The translations under genes were made by a program, and so were the position numbers. A stretch of 64,000 nucleotides of DNA from Paralvinella palmiformis (lineage: Eukaryota; Annelida; Polychaeta; Terebellida; Alvinellidae), in the NCBI GenBank assembly GCA_025642065.1, contig JAODUP010000184.1, positions 124,001-188,000 on the forward strand. The letters are read 5' to 3'. This document shows, in pieces, positions 12,633 through 22,574 of the stretch. The notes under the pieces were generated by a model, which saw only the letters and a list, made by a program, of their open reading frames with translations, was not told the origin of the DNA and did not search any database. The first letter of the stretch is position 1. Each line of letters opens with the position of its first letter.

Positions 12633-12905
12633 ATAAACCCAACCGAGCACTTTCAGTGCAAGCTGTGTAACAAATCTTTCAAGTACAAAGGAACCTACCT
12701 CTGCCATGTGGCTGTTCACTGCGGAATATACAAATACATTTGCCCGTTCTGTGGCAAGGGATGCACCTCTAATAACGTGTTAAAGGGACACATCAGTAAA
12801 CATACCGGCATTAAGGAGTTCAAATGTCACATCTGTGATTATGAGTTTGCGTATGCAGTTGATTTAAAGCGGCATCTGAAAAGGAAACATGAAGACCAGA
12901 AGTGA
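12633..12905 (+). CDS. Alternative terminal exon E: three C2H2 zinc fingers
   Basis: The acceptor gtgtatattttcag ends at 12632; phase 0 start ATA AAC CCA, stop TGA at 12903-12905. Fingers: CKLC..H-x3-H, CPFC..H-x3-H, CHIC..H-x4-H, all x12. The linkers CGIYKYIC and HTGIKEFKC mirror exon D. 90 residues; the first 25 precede any in-frame start codon, as expected for an internal or terminal exon. It can be used directly after the common exons or after exon D through the phase-0 donor at 12110. AATAAA at 13495-13500 is its likely 3' end. Confidence 0.88.
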   Translation: MNPTEHFQCKLCNKSFKYKGTYLCHVAVHCGIYKYICPFCGKGCTSNNVLKGHISKHTGIKEFKCHICDYEFAYAVDLKRHLKRKHEDQK

Positions 12906-13494
12906 TTGTTGTAATCAATATTTTGTTGACGATTGTTCGATGTATAGTGTTGCTTCTAGGATGCTTTTTGTGGGATTCCCACGATATTTTAACGTATGGT
13001 GCAAAAATCAATGGGCACCATAGGGCACAGACTAGTACCCTGTTATGCAATTTTGTAAGTGTTTTGCGCATTCATAATCAAAATATATATTGCAAATGTC
13101 GTTTTTAGTTTAAATTTTCCTGACCCTATGCGCCTGTACCCCCTTAAATGGTTTTCATGCCAACGTTGTTTGCCAAGTGCCCATGTTAAATTAGTCTCCC
13201 ACCCTTTTTAAAATTTATGGGGGATCTCCCCAACATTCATTAAGTCCTGGAAGCAACACTGGTATATATTAGCATGTTTTCTTCACTGAATTTGTATAAC
13301 AATGTCGTCTGTTGACTGCCGCAGTCGTGTAATTATTTTCTTGATATTGTTTCTAGAGGTGTCCTGCCAAGGTAGTGTGTAGTGTGGCTAATTGTAATGT
13401 GTTATAGTGTTAATATGTATTACAACTGTTACTAATGCTGTTTAAGAATGCGCTTCTGTCAATTATATTCTTCCCGTGTGATGATGACACTTCT

Positions 13495-13500
13495 AATAAA
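13495..13500 (+). terminator. Candidate poly(A) signal after exon E
   Basis: AATAAA followed within 30-50 bases by a GT-rich stretch (ttgtttgtggtctgttgct), the usual arrangement of a cleavage site. It would give exon E a 3' UTR of about 600 bases. Confidence 0.45.
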
Positions 13501-13710
13501 AGATCAGCCATTCGTATCGTGGTGCAGTTGTTTGTGGTCTGTTGCTCGTCTTGAAACTGGACGGAAGATTGTTGTGAGAAAGTGGAAAAAGAGAGCGTTT
13601 ACTCTGTCTTATTTACCTTAGCGTATATCTCTGTTTTATTTATCTTGGAATATCGCTGTTTTATTTACTTTATGATACAGTTTTATTTGATTAAAATGAT
13701 AAAAGTTTAG

Positions 13711-13937
13711 TCCGAGTGACGAAAGTGTTTCTGCCTATCTGTGTGACAAAATGTATTGCACACTATGACAACTGTAAAACTTCCTTATGTAGGATTAGAC
13801 AAGAAACCTACATCATGACTTTCCATATTCAGTGTTGCCGTTTTGAAATATACTGCGCAGAATTTGCCGCGCATGGTACATTTAAGTGTTGTCAGTTTTA
13901 CGAGTGCTTTCTTGAAGATTCTCAAAAATGTATGTAG
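13711..13937 (+). CDS. Possible cysteine-rich terminal exon (unrecognised)
   Basis: An open frame after an AG at 13709-13710 encodes about 75 residues with 11 cysteines, including two CC pairs, and ends TAG at 13935-13937. AATAAA follows at 13942-13947, a plausible but very short 3' end. The residue mix looks coding, but I recognise no family and the acceptor would be phase 1, unlike the zinc-finger exons. It may be a real lineage-specific exon or chance. It lies between the finger exons and the BEN exons. Confidence 0.25.
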
Positions 13938-14544
13938 CTAAAATAAAGGTGACTCAAGAGACTTTTATTATAATTAGCTGTTGGAGCTTTGCTAAAGTGG
14001 ATGCTGTATGTGTTCTTGGAAATATTTACTTGAAAATATTGCAAATGGACTTCTATAAATTCACATCCCGTAACTAACACAGGAGCATTGTGATATTACG
14101 TAGTGTTTAATTCATGGAGTATGTGAAACTTATGATGGTCAGTAAAGATAGCAAATGAAGTGATGTTTAAATGGAACAGTTATTTTGTGGCTACTACTAG
14201 CTGGTGTGTGTGTGTGACTGATGTGTCTGTGAAAATTGTGCAGTAATTTGCTGATTGGGCCCGCATCACACTCCGATGCGTCTGTGTTTGCAGTGAAAGG
14301 GTTAGAGACGTCAATCAGGGAAGGCATACCGTGATAGTCCAGTGTGGGAATTGCACTGTGTTGCAAGTTCGGGTTTATAGGCGAATCAAGATATCCATGT
14401 TTGTAGGATGCTACCGTAGGGATATGTACACATCGTCAGATATATACACCAGATGTGAGCGGTGTCGAGGCCAAACAATCCACTGGCATCGCCGAGGCAA
14501 ATATAGCACGATATGTTCAAGCATTTGCTTTCCACTGAAGAGTG

Positions 14545-14720
14545 AAGTGGGTGCTTTCGTAGCTTGGTCAGTACTGAACTGCATGAAAGATGTTTGAGTT
14601 TGAATCCCAGTGATAACTGGGTCTGTGGAATGTTATATTTGATCATCTCATTTCCCTACTTTGTCTGCCTTCAGCCATATGTTTGAGACGTTAGCAGTGT
14701 TGAGTCTAGTAAAATAAATC
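14545..14720 (+). repeat. tRNA-derived SINE fragment, family C
   Basis: Shares the order of head, box-B-like 'gtttgaatccc' and tail 'ctgtggaatgtt..cagccatatg' with the other family C copies. Degenerate. Confidence 0.5.
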
Positions 14721-14809
14721 ACTTTCTCACATCACATACATAAAAAATTGGGATAATAATGTGTACCTGATGTTATATTCTCTTGCTCCATGAATGATGT
14801 GTTGTTATT

Positions 14810-14965
14810 ACACTGGCACTGGTTAGAGTATTGTGCTGCAACTATACAGGTTATGGGATTGAATCCAACTCGTGCCTGTATTTGTGGAATGTTTCTGTGC
14901 AGATTATCCCTTCGGACGTATGTCTCGGGTGTAACCAGCACTAAATCTGAACAAACTACTCACTC
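14810..14965 (+). repeat. tRNA-derived SINE fragment, family C
   Basis: A second tandem-lying copy: 'gagtattgtgctgcaac', 'gggattgaatccaactc', 'gtgcctgtatttgtggaatg'. Same strand as its neighbour 250 bases upstream. Confidence 0.5.
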
Positions 14966-16215
14966 ACATCAAAATAGCATCTTCATTCAAATGGAGGCAT
15001 AACCACCTGTGTTCAAATTTCAGCTAGTCTGTGTCGGGGTGTTTCATCTTCCACTCGATTTTTTACCTATTTATTCTTTTGTGTGCAGGATTGGAGGTAA
15101 ATCAGTGAAATATTCACTTTATGATGCCAGTTCTAAAAGATTACTGCCATCTCACACTTGAATAAAACTTGTGCTAAATGTATGATGATTCTAAGTGGAT
15201 TAATCAATATATAATGTAAGTGAATTATCATCAAACCAAACAAAACTTCATTAAAAACGTCACGCAAAAATGGTGTTCTGGCAAAATTCCCCAAGCATCT
15301 TGCCAGATAATTCGTAACAGATCTTCAAGCCTGGCTTTGAGTCTCAGTGTGTTGCCTCCGACTGCGAAAAGTTTCATCCGATCATTTCTCAGCGGCTCGT
15401 CTTGTCTCCTCCAATCACTGCCAAGAAGACTAAACCAACGCTCACTCGCTCAATCAGTGAAACCAAATTACAAATGTTGAATCAGAAATGTTGACCAGTT
15501 TAAGTAAATGTTATTTTTCAAGGATGACCAAAAAAACTAAACGAAACCAGGAATATTTAGTTGTAGCGAGGATCTTCAGGAATGGACTGAAGCTGTTATC
15601 AAAAATATTAACCCCAGAATTGTATAAGAGACAGGAAATTTATATCGGTGATTGCAAAATTTCGATGTAGCAGTCATGGATTAGCTGTTGAGATTGGGAG
15701 ACATTGTCAAAATGTAATACCTAAATAGGAGAGGATTTGTTTATACTGTAGTAAAATTCAGAATAATTATGTAATAGAATGTGAATTTCGTTTTCTTATG
15801 CAGTGTCCAGCATGCGAAATAAATATTTGTCACTTTTTTTTACAGAAGTTTCAAGTAAGATAATATTATTAACTCGATGTATATGATTTTAAAATCAAGA
15901 AATGAAACAAGCATCAAAGCAGTTGGTTTATTTTTGCGCTATGCTTTTATTGTACGTCGCGACATAATTGAACTGCTGTAGTGTATCATTACATGTACTA
16001 AGATAATTAATCCTAAATTACGGATTAAACAAATACAATACGATATCTAATTTTTTGGACGTCACCTGAAACTATACTATATAGGATTATTTTGGTTAGA
16101 TTTTGTTTAAACCTTTGTTTCTACCAGCTCATTGAAAACAAATTATCACACCGACATAGAGACTCTATTATTTAACGAAACATTTAATCGTATCCGAAAT
16201 GATGCTTCTACCGTG

Positions 16216-16501
16216 CAGACGTGGGGTCAATTCGATTGCAATTGCTTATTTCAAATTAAAAATGGAATTGATAAATTTGGAATTGAAGTTTGCTACAAAA
16301 ACGTTTAATCCACAAATTAATTTACCACTTAATTTTTTAATCCAAAAATAGTTTTTTCCGTGACAATCCTACTTGGAATATAAACAGTTCGGAGCAGGTA
16401 TTCGGAGTGCCTACTCGTAGTAATAAAAGTAGTAGGTAAAAAAGAGTCGAATGGAATTGATTGGAATTGGAATTGACCAAATGGAATTGACCCCATGTCT
16501 G
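16216..16501 (+). mobile_element. hAT-type MITE, copy 1
   Basis: Bounded by CAGACGTGGGGTCAATTC and its near-inverse GAATTGACCCCATGTCTG. The interior is built from AATTGGAATTG-like words and contains the family-specific 'agtagtaggtaaaaaag' and 'cctacttggaatataaac'. No clean target duplication was seen at this copy. Same orientation as copies at 38517 and 58432. Confidence 0.75.
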
Positions 16502-16569
16502 ACGTCTACATGTGCTAAGGTGTAGAGGATCAGAGTGTGTCCCTATTTCTCGTTTTCTCCTTCGGTCAG

Positions 16570-16691
16570 AAGGGACCTTTCCTGTGTGTAGATTATAGGA
16601 AGAGCTTCACTGTCATCGTTAAGCGGGCCATATGCGAATCAAAGAACAGAAATAAGTTGTATGCGGATGATCAAAAACAAGTTAATGGTAA
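16570..16691 (+). CDS. Possible phase-0 exon, decayed zinc-finger-like
   Basis: After a good acceptor (ttttctccttcggtcag, ending 16569) an open frame in phase 0 begins KGPFLCVDYRKSFTV. This resembles the start of a C2H2 finger whose second Cys is Tyr. A GTAACT donor-like site is at 16692, but joining it to the BEN exon at 17490 is out of frame; unspliced, the frame stops at 16723-16725. Could be a relic alternative end exon or chance. Confidence 0.2.
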
Positions 16692-17489
16692 CTTGGCTCA
16701 GATCCTACAATCTAAAACTATCTGAATAAATATTTGCAACATCTGGAATAAACAACAACAGATAAACGATTTACAATTGTTGTTAATCTTCAACTCGTAT
16801 AAAATTGTCGTAATTTAGTTCTAGCATTACGACATTAGAAAATCGCTTTCCATATTTCATCAAGCATTATCTGAATGTACAGAATTATTATTTACACGTT
16901 TTGGCCCGTATTTCACACGAGTGTGGCTTAAGCGTTGTAAAATCAGAGTACATGTCATTTTTAACACATCTCTCAACAATGTTTACATACTTTTGACACA
17001 CCGCTTCTGACAAACTGAATATCATCAGAAACATTTTATTGACCACAGACCAGATATTTAATCGAGTCTCTGCGTGTATTTCTGTGAGTGCCTTTTGTGA
17101 GTGTGTGCATGCGTCCATGTGTGCGTGCTAAGTTAATTACTCACCGCTACATAATCTGTGAGTATCATCGGCAAATAAAATCTACTTCATTCTGTCTTGC
17201 ATGTTACTAAATATAATTTGTCATATGCAATAGTAACAGTATTTAACCTTTAGTCAGTTTAGGTACAAGATATGCTGGATTTATTCAATTTGATGCCACT
17301 GTTCCATAAATATCTATTTGATAATAATGTCGATACTGCTCCAATACCATAATGATAGAGCTTCTTAAGTTAAAATTTCATGGTCAATCGTATCAAATGC
17401 CTTGATGAACTTGGATGACGAATTTTCAGCTGCTGTTCATTGGCCAATGTACATGCTTTGTGCTTATCGAGATTATGTCACATTTTTAG

Positions 17490-17622
17490 AAACTGGTGCC
17501 GCTCGTCCCAGATGTGGAGGAATATGCTCACGTTTATGTCAACTCCCGTGAACTTCACTTCTTGAAGCAGAAGCTATTCTTGAAGACGGGTTTCATCATG
17601 GATAGCAAGGAGACGCTGAAGC
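17490..17622 (+). CDS. Probable BEN-domain gene, exon 1 of 3 visible
   Basis: The acceptor catttttag ends at 17489; phase-0 start AAA CTG GTG CCG; donor AAGC|gtgagt at 17623, leaving one base (phase 1). It encodes 44 residues (KLVPLVPDVEEYAHVY.. to ..KETLKR), including VNSRELHFLK, the N-terminal part of a BEN-like fold. No start codon in good context lies upstream in frame, so 5' exons are missing. Its phase 0 acceptor equals that of the zinc-finger exons, so it could be a further alternative ending of that locus. It joins cleanly to the exon at 18959. Confidence 0.7.
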
Positions 17623-17880
17623 GTGAGTATAATACTGGGATAGTCGGGAAGTGCAAATTATCGCCGATAGACCAAACAATTTAATTCTTGTTTTAACGTC
17701 GTGAAAAACAGTCTAACAGTCGTGTTCGTCCCTTAATTTCCAAAGCCGAATTACTGGTTTAGTTCATAATTTAGGAGAATCGATTAGTTTGAGAGGAATA
17801 AATTAGAAATAATTCTTACCAACATATTCTGGATTGGACATTTCTTATAATAATGTTTTATATTTGGAACTCATTACTTA

Positions 17881-18310
17881 CCCGGCTGCCGGTTCCCCAA
17901 TGAAGATTTTGTCTCCTGCCCATCCGGCAAAGATTCGGATCCCCAGTGAAGATTTTGCCACTTGCGCACCCGGGCAAGATTTTAAGGCCTATCTGGCCAA
18001 ATTTGAGACCGCTATCTGCACTAAGTTCAGCAAAGATGACTGTCGAGCCATCGCAATTACTGATACACGTTTAGGCACAGGACAGAGAAATAGTATTGCG
18101 TCCTCATTTTGCGATGACCCGATTGGGCTTGGCGGACACCGAGTGTTATGTCGTAGCGCACTCGGCAATGCCGGCTGAACAAGAACAAAAATTAGCGTTG
18201 TATACCCGGCTGCCGGGTAAGCAGTCGCCGATAATTTCCTTCGGGATCCGGCTGTCGGATAAATAAGACCGTTTTCTATCGTTCGGGACCCGGCTGCCGG
18301 GTAAATAATA
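17881..18310. repeat. GC-rich palindromic repeats in the first BEN intron
   Basis: CCCGGCTGCCGGG, an odd 13-base palindrome, occurs at 18205-18217 and 18289-18301, with a diverged copy (TCCGGCTGTCGGA) at 18247 and a half copy at 17881. The three right-hand copies are spaced exactly 42 bases. The GC content stands out from the AT-rich surroundings. Both strands are open here because 42 is a multiple of three; coding is not claimed. Confidence 0.7.
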
Positions 18311-18733
18311 CCGGCTTTTTATTTGTACATACAGTACCTGTATTACGGCAGTATGACGGTATATTATCAGCTGTATATTTGTCAACAGAAAATAAGCATA
18401 TGAATTGTAAAAAGAAAGTATTACTGATATTTGGGTTCAGATAAAAATGTTCACAACAAATGAATGTTCATACGTTCAATATGACCTCCACGATCTTATA
18501 ACGCAGTATATTAATTTAGCAAAAATAACAAGAGTGGGTAGCCATCTTTGTGATGTACTGATCTATTGGGATACGAGGTTACATTGATAAATGCCATAAT
18601 GCGAATGTTATCATTGTTATTATGATCGTTGTTACTTTAGGTTTGTAGGATTTTGTCAGTGGTAATTTCAGTGTTACGTCATATGATCGTATTTGACGAG
18701 AAATTTGTTGTTGTTGTTACGTGCTTCCGACTC

Positions 18734-18915
18734 TGGGCGCCTCTGTGGTCTAACGGTAATGTGTTGGATCACAGATCACTACCACCGGAGTTCGTATCTC
18801 GGCGTGGGCATATCTGAAGGGTGTTTCATCTTTGACTTCACTTACCTTAGGAGGTCGCTCGGCCCATTTAGCCTACCATGTACACAAAAGTGGCTGTAAA
18901 ACATCAATCATCATC
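18734..18915 (+). repeat. tRNA-derived SINE, family A
   Basis: Begins with a tRNA-like head: box A TGGTCTAACGG and a one-mismatch box B GTTCGTATC about 45 bases on. The conserved body follows (gaagggtgtttcatc, gcccatttagcctaccatg, gtggctgtaaaacatcaatc). Inverted copies lie at about 33085-33215 and 49363-49515. Confidence 0.75.
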
Positions 18916-18958
18916 TTAATTCTGTACACTGTATGCCTATCCTTGGTCATTGTTTCAG

Positions 18959-19069
18959 ATACGAGGATTTTATTGAATACGCTGTTGACGCTGGTGTTCA
19001 CTCCTGACGAGCTGGTCCATACTGAGGGCGTCAAACAACTCGACCATATTAAAAAGGCTGTCGTACACT
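18959..19069 (+). CDS. Probable BEN-domain gene, exon 2 of 3 visible
   Basis: The acceptor ccttggtcattgtttcag ends at 18958; donor CACT|gtacgt at 19070. It is 111 bases, phase 1 at both ends. Together with the one base from the previous exon it encodes TRILLNTLLTLVFTPDELVH and then KQLDHIKKAVVH. The pattern 'Arg-x-Leu-Leu.. Phe-x-x-(D/E)-x-Leu.. Leu-Asp..' is the core of BEN domains (the nuclear DNA- and protein-binding fold of NACC1, BANP and Insensitive). The domain call rests on remembered family pattern, not on a search. Confidence 0.7.
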
Positions 19070-19194
19070 GTACGTATCCTGGTTTACGATGTGTTCAGAT
19101 AAATGTTGCCCGTCTTATGTTTACATTGTCTTGTCCTTGTGCCAACAGCTTTAGCTCCTTTGTTTACCTACATTATTCCTGTGGGGTACTAGGT

Positions 19195-19590
19195 AGCACT
19201 CCACACAGTAGACTGCCAAGTTTGGTTTGGTTTTGTTGTTCTGGGAGAATCCCCAGGCTGTCGCTTAATCAGCACAGCCTCTATGTTGGAGTGGTTGAGA
19301 AACCTCCTCCCCCCACCACTCACAGGGGAGCAGTACGGAAAGATGGAGCCGAAATACCCTGAGGGTGGTCACTGCCAGAGTGTTTTACGTCCTCAGGGGG
19401 TTTTTAACGTCCCCCTTTATTTTAAATAATTCAGTGGAGACGGCAGCGCCATTTAACGTGGTCAGCCACCCATGATGTAGTGAGCCGAGAAATTAATCCC
19501 TGGAAAAGTTTCGACCTCTTACGGGGTTCGAACCTGCGACTGTTGGCACCAAGTGCCGGGTGCTTAACCGCTAGGCCACCGGAGCTCACT
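19195..19590 (-). repeat. tRNA-derived SINE, family B (near full length)
   Basis: Read on the minus strand it begins gagctccggtggcctagcgg: box A TGGCCTAGCGG and, about 50 bases on, a perfect box B GGTTCGAACCC. The body of about 300 bases follows, ending in 'gattctcccagaacaac'. Near-identical copies in the same orientation lie at about 31670-32043 and 36640-36980, with a decayed one at 33285-33580 and a short tail at 62570-62640. Confidence 0.85.
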
Positions 19591-19794
19591 AACTGCCAAG
19601 TGATGATCGGCTAGAATACAAGTACTACCTGTGTCAGTGAGTGTCATATATTCCAGGTGTGGCAAGGCTAAACAAAGATCACTCACTAATAAATATATAA
19701 TGTATATTGTTAATGCGGATATCAGTGATTCTGCGCGTAAATCTATGTTGGCCAAATTAAAGTTTTGTTAATTCTTTTGTTAAAATTATTGATG

Positions 19795-20035
19795 TCCGAA
19801 ATGGCATTTATTTTACGTGGCTTAACTACCTCAAATGAGGGAGACGCGTATGGTCTGTTATTTACTGCTTCATCAAGGGCACGAATTCTAAACAAATTTA
19901 CAATTTACAATAAATGGCATATTCAGGGGAGAAAACCTTGCCAGTTGTCTGGCTGGATGAAAAAAACTCCTCCTGCTCAGCATGACCATAAGTAAGAAAG
20001 TCCCACACTCTTACCCACTAGATCATAGAGGCGGT
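19795..20035 (-). repeat. SINE, family D (partial)
   Basis: Inverse of the element at 51483-51760: shares 'aatgagggagacgc', 'tgccag..ctggctggatgaaaaa' and a terminal 'gatcatagaggcgg'. Confidence 0.55.
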
Positions 20036-20139
20036 TTGTTTGTTTGTTTGTCAGGCAAATTAATGTGGAAATCTGGTTACTAGAAGATGAAATTACCTTT
20101 ATGCATAATCTCTCCCAACTGAATGTGGGATGCTCCAAA

Positions 20140-20290
20140 GGGACAATGAATAGAGCACTGAGCTGCAAACCTCCAGGTTGTAGGTTCGAACCCCATTCGT
20201 ACCTGTGTTAGTGGAATTTTAATCCGAATTCTTAGACACAGCTGCAATAATTTACTCCCCCCTCCCCTCCGACCAGCAGGGCATGTGGTT
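20140..20290 (+). repeat. tRNA-derived SINE, family C (best-preserved head)
   Basis: The head reads 'gacaatgaatagagcactg' with a perfect box B (GGTTCGAACCCC) about 40 bases on, then 'cctgtgttagtggaat'. It ends about 85 bases before the third BEN exon, in the preceding intron. Confidence 0.65.
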
Positions 20291-20375
20291 AGGTTTAAGC
20301 TGTTTGTTTCTGTCTGAATCAAATTTTTGTTGTAATTAACGTGAACGTTACTCGGGCGATTACTCCTCATTGCAG

Positions 20376-20509
20376 ATTACGTGGAAAAGACCTGTCGGCG
20401 GCTGGGCTGGGAGATGTTGGACCACAACACGTATCGTAAAACAATCCAGAATAAGATAGACAATACCAGACGGCAGCTGGGTCATCCAAATAGACAGCAA
20501 CCAAAATAG
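20376..20509 (+). CDS. Probable BEN-domain gene, terminal exon
   Basis: The acceptor ctcctcattgcag ends at 20375; phase 1 start AT|TAC GTG GAA, stop TAG at 20507-20509. It encodes YYVEKTCRRLGWEMLDHNTY, then RKTIQNKIDNTRRQLGH and a short basic tail. The 'I..KI..TRR' ending matches the last helix of BEN domains (compare 'I..KC..TRR' in family members). The three visible exons give 125 residues and the BEN domain fills nearly all of it, so the N-terminal part of the protein lies upstream. Function inferred: nuclear transcriptional regulator, often a repressor or DNA-binding adaptor in this family. Confidence 0.72.
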
Positions 20510-20800
20510 AATTAGCTCAGCTTGGCGTAAACAAGATGTCTATATACAATGGCATGGAGCTGGTGAATGATGCAGATACCTACTTGGATTCGTGCGAAGA
20601 GCCGATACAAACATTTATGACGCCAGCTGATGTATGGATTCGCATTAATCTTGTTCACTTGAAGTCAATCATCATTGCGTGTATGGTGCACGTGTGTGTG
20701 TGTGTATGTCATAAGACATGTGTGTGTGTATATCCTAAGACAAGTGTATTCTAGTTTTATACATTTAATTATCTGCTCAGTTTTGCTATTCCTATCACAG

Positions 20801-20878
20801 TACGGCAAGTACAAAGCTAAACGTCAGCTGACAATTAGTGAGACAGATCAATATCGTGATACGGGAACTGTAGAGTGA
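20801..20878 (+). CDS. Possible small terminal exon (unrecognised)
   Basis: A strong acceptor (ttttgctattcctatcacag, ending 20800) is followed by 26 open codons in phase 0 beginning YGKYKAKRQLTISE and ending TGA at 20876-20878. AATAAA follows at 20892-20897. It may be an alternative last exon of the BEN unit, but no in-frame donor joining it to the exon at 20376 was found. Confidence 0.25.
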   Translation, partial: YGKYKAKRQLTISETDQYRDTGTVE

Positions 20879-20891
20879 AAGACCAAGTGGA

Positions 20892-20897
20892 AATAAA
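20892..20897 (+). terminator. Candidate poly(A) signal for the BEN unit
   Basis: AATAAA about 385 bases after the BEN stop, followed by GT-containing sequence; a second AATAAA lies about 25 bases on. Likely 3' end of the plus-strand transcript. Confidence 0.4.
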
Positions 20898-22195
20898 ACA
20901 GTATCATTGGTGAATAACAATAAAAGTTAGCAGTGTCTTGGTACATGAATGAAGCAACGTGGTGTAAATAAAATCAGAACAGAGTTGTAATAAAAAATAT
21001 AGTAGTAATAATAATATAGTAATAACAATAACACAGTAATAATAATAATAATAAGTGAATAATTGTAAAAGCTACACCATCATATTAGATAAATAATTGT
21101 AATTAGTTACTATTTAAACTTGGAGTAACTTGAGCATAAAACGTTTCATTAACTTAATTTTTTTTAATTTATTTGGCATTCATTTTTTAATTAGCCACTG
21201 CTGCGAAGTGATGCGCCCGCTTATAAAACAAAGATTATGTACAGACAAACTGTAAGAAATAACTGAGTATTTCTGGTGCCATTAAAGCATAACATTGCAC
21301 GCACAAAAGACGTAGCGGCAAAATATACATCAAAACCTACCCTCGTATCCCGCTGATTAATCCAATCTCCTTCACAGCACAGAACCATCGTAATTGAGGT
21401 ATTATGAAAATAGTTGCAGTACAACGGCTCATAACTCGTGTATTAGTGTTGTCAGCCTTTTCAGTGGGAAATAAGAGTGGGGGCCTGTAAAAACACCATG
21501 ACGCCATTGCAACGGCGTTGCTGGAGGGAGGTGTGGGGATGAGTAGGAGGGTAGTGAAGGACTGTGGCCCTTTTCCATCAGAAGGGTGGGTTAAGGGCTC
21601 TCCCCTGAAAAAGTTGGGGGGGGGGAGGGGGGAAATGGAGTATTTGGTGTATTCTAGGCGACTTTTTCGCCAAAACCAAAGTAGCTGACGGATTTTCTGC
21701 TGATAAAATAGGTGACGAGGGATTGTAAAATAGACGACGTATAGCGTCAGACGTCGGCTGCTATTGAAAAAGCTGGTTGTGCACGAGGCTTTAAATAAAC
21801 AAACCAAACTGAACACTTCCAGGCTATTTGTGTAAAGTATAGATGGTCAGTGGATCATGGTCATTCAGACAATGAACGCCAGATTAAAACGTGGCAGCAT
21901 TTAGCTTTGAATCCAGCAACTCCTTATGGAGTATTCATCAGTTTGAAGCTTGTCACTCTTAACCTATGTACCCGTAGTTGACTGACAGCAGAAATAGTAA
22001 AACTCACCTGGAAACTGATAACATTACTAGATTTACCGATGTATACAAACTATAATGGCCAAGAATACCGTGCTTGGGTATAACTGTAGAGTGGCAGTGT
22101 TCCGTTTGAACTATGAATCAAAATAAAAAAGCAAATTAAATGCAGTTCCCTAAATGCAGTACAGGTGCTCAGTTAGCGCTACGAGCTAACCAGGA

Positions 22196-22330
22196 TTACA
22201 CAGCTAACAAAGATTACATTACTAACAAAGATTACATTACTAACAAAGATTACATTACTAACAAAGATTACATTATTAACAAAGATTACATTACTAACAA
22301 AGATTACATTATTAACAGGGATTACTCGGC
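22196..22330. repeat. 18-base tandem array
   Basis: About seven units of aaagattacattactaac with small changes. As 18 is divisible by three, both strands stay open (repeating TNKDYI on plus, VSNVIF on minus). This explains a 69-codon frame that I do not regard as a gene. Confidence 0.85.
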
Positions 22331-22471
22331 TAATAAAACTACCATCTAATACTTGCTTGCTGTCTATGACTACGCAAATATAACTAGTACTCTTATAGAT
22401 GATACCTTGCTCTAAATACATTTATAGGATAAGATCAGTACTCCATGTCTCATTGCATGTTTTTATTCATT

Positions 22472-22511
<40 letters not shown>

Positions 22512-22533
22512 GTGTGTGTGTGTACACACATTG

Positions 22534-22571
<38 letters not shown>
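22472..22571. repeat. Compound CA/TA/GT microsatellite
   Basis: CA run, TA run, GT run, then a second TA run; the CA and GT arms are mutually complementary around the first TA block. Confidence 0.85.

Positions 22572-22574
<3 letters not shown>

Noticed and set aside
17834..18178. 114-codon plus frame
   Set aside because: Overlaps the GC-palindrome repeat region in an intron; no recognisable domain, and the minus strand is also partly open. Reported as a repeat instead.
18832..19362. 176-codon frame
   Set aside because: Made by joining SINE A sequence, the true BEN exon and SINE B sequence; only 18959-19069 is exon.
19500..19590. tRNA gene
   Set aside because: A and B boxes are present, but this is the head of a multi-copy SINE with a 300-base body, and no intact anticodon arm could be assigned.
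22140..22349. Open frame with repeating TNKDYI
   Set aside because: Entirely produced by the 18-base tandem array; the opposite strand is open too.
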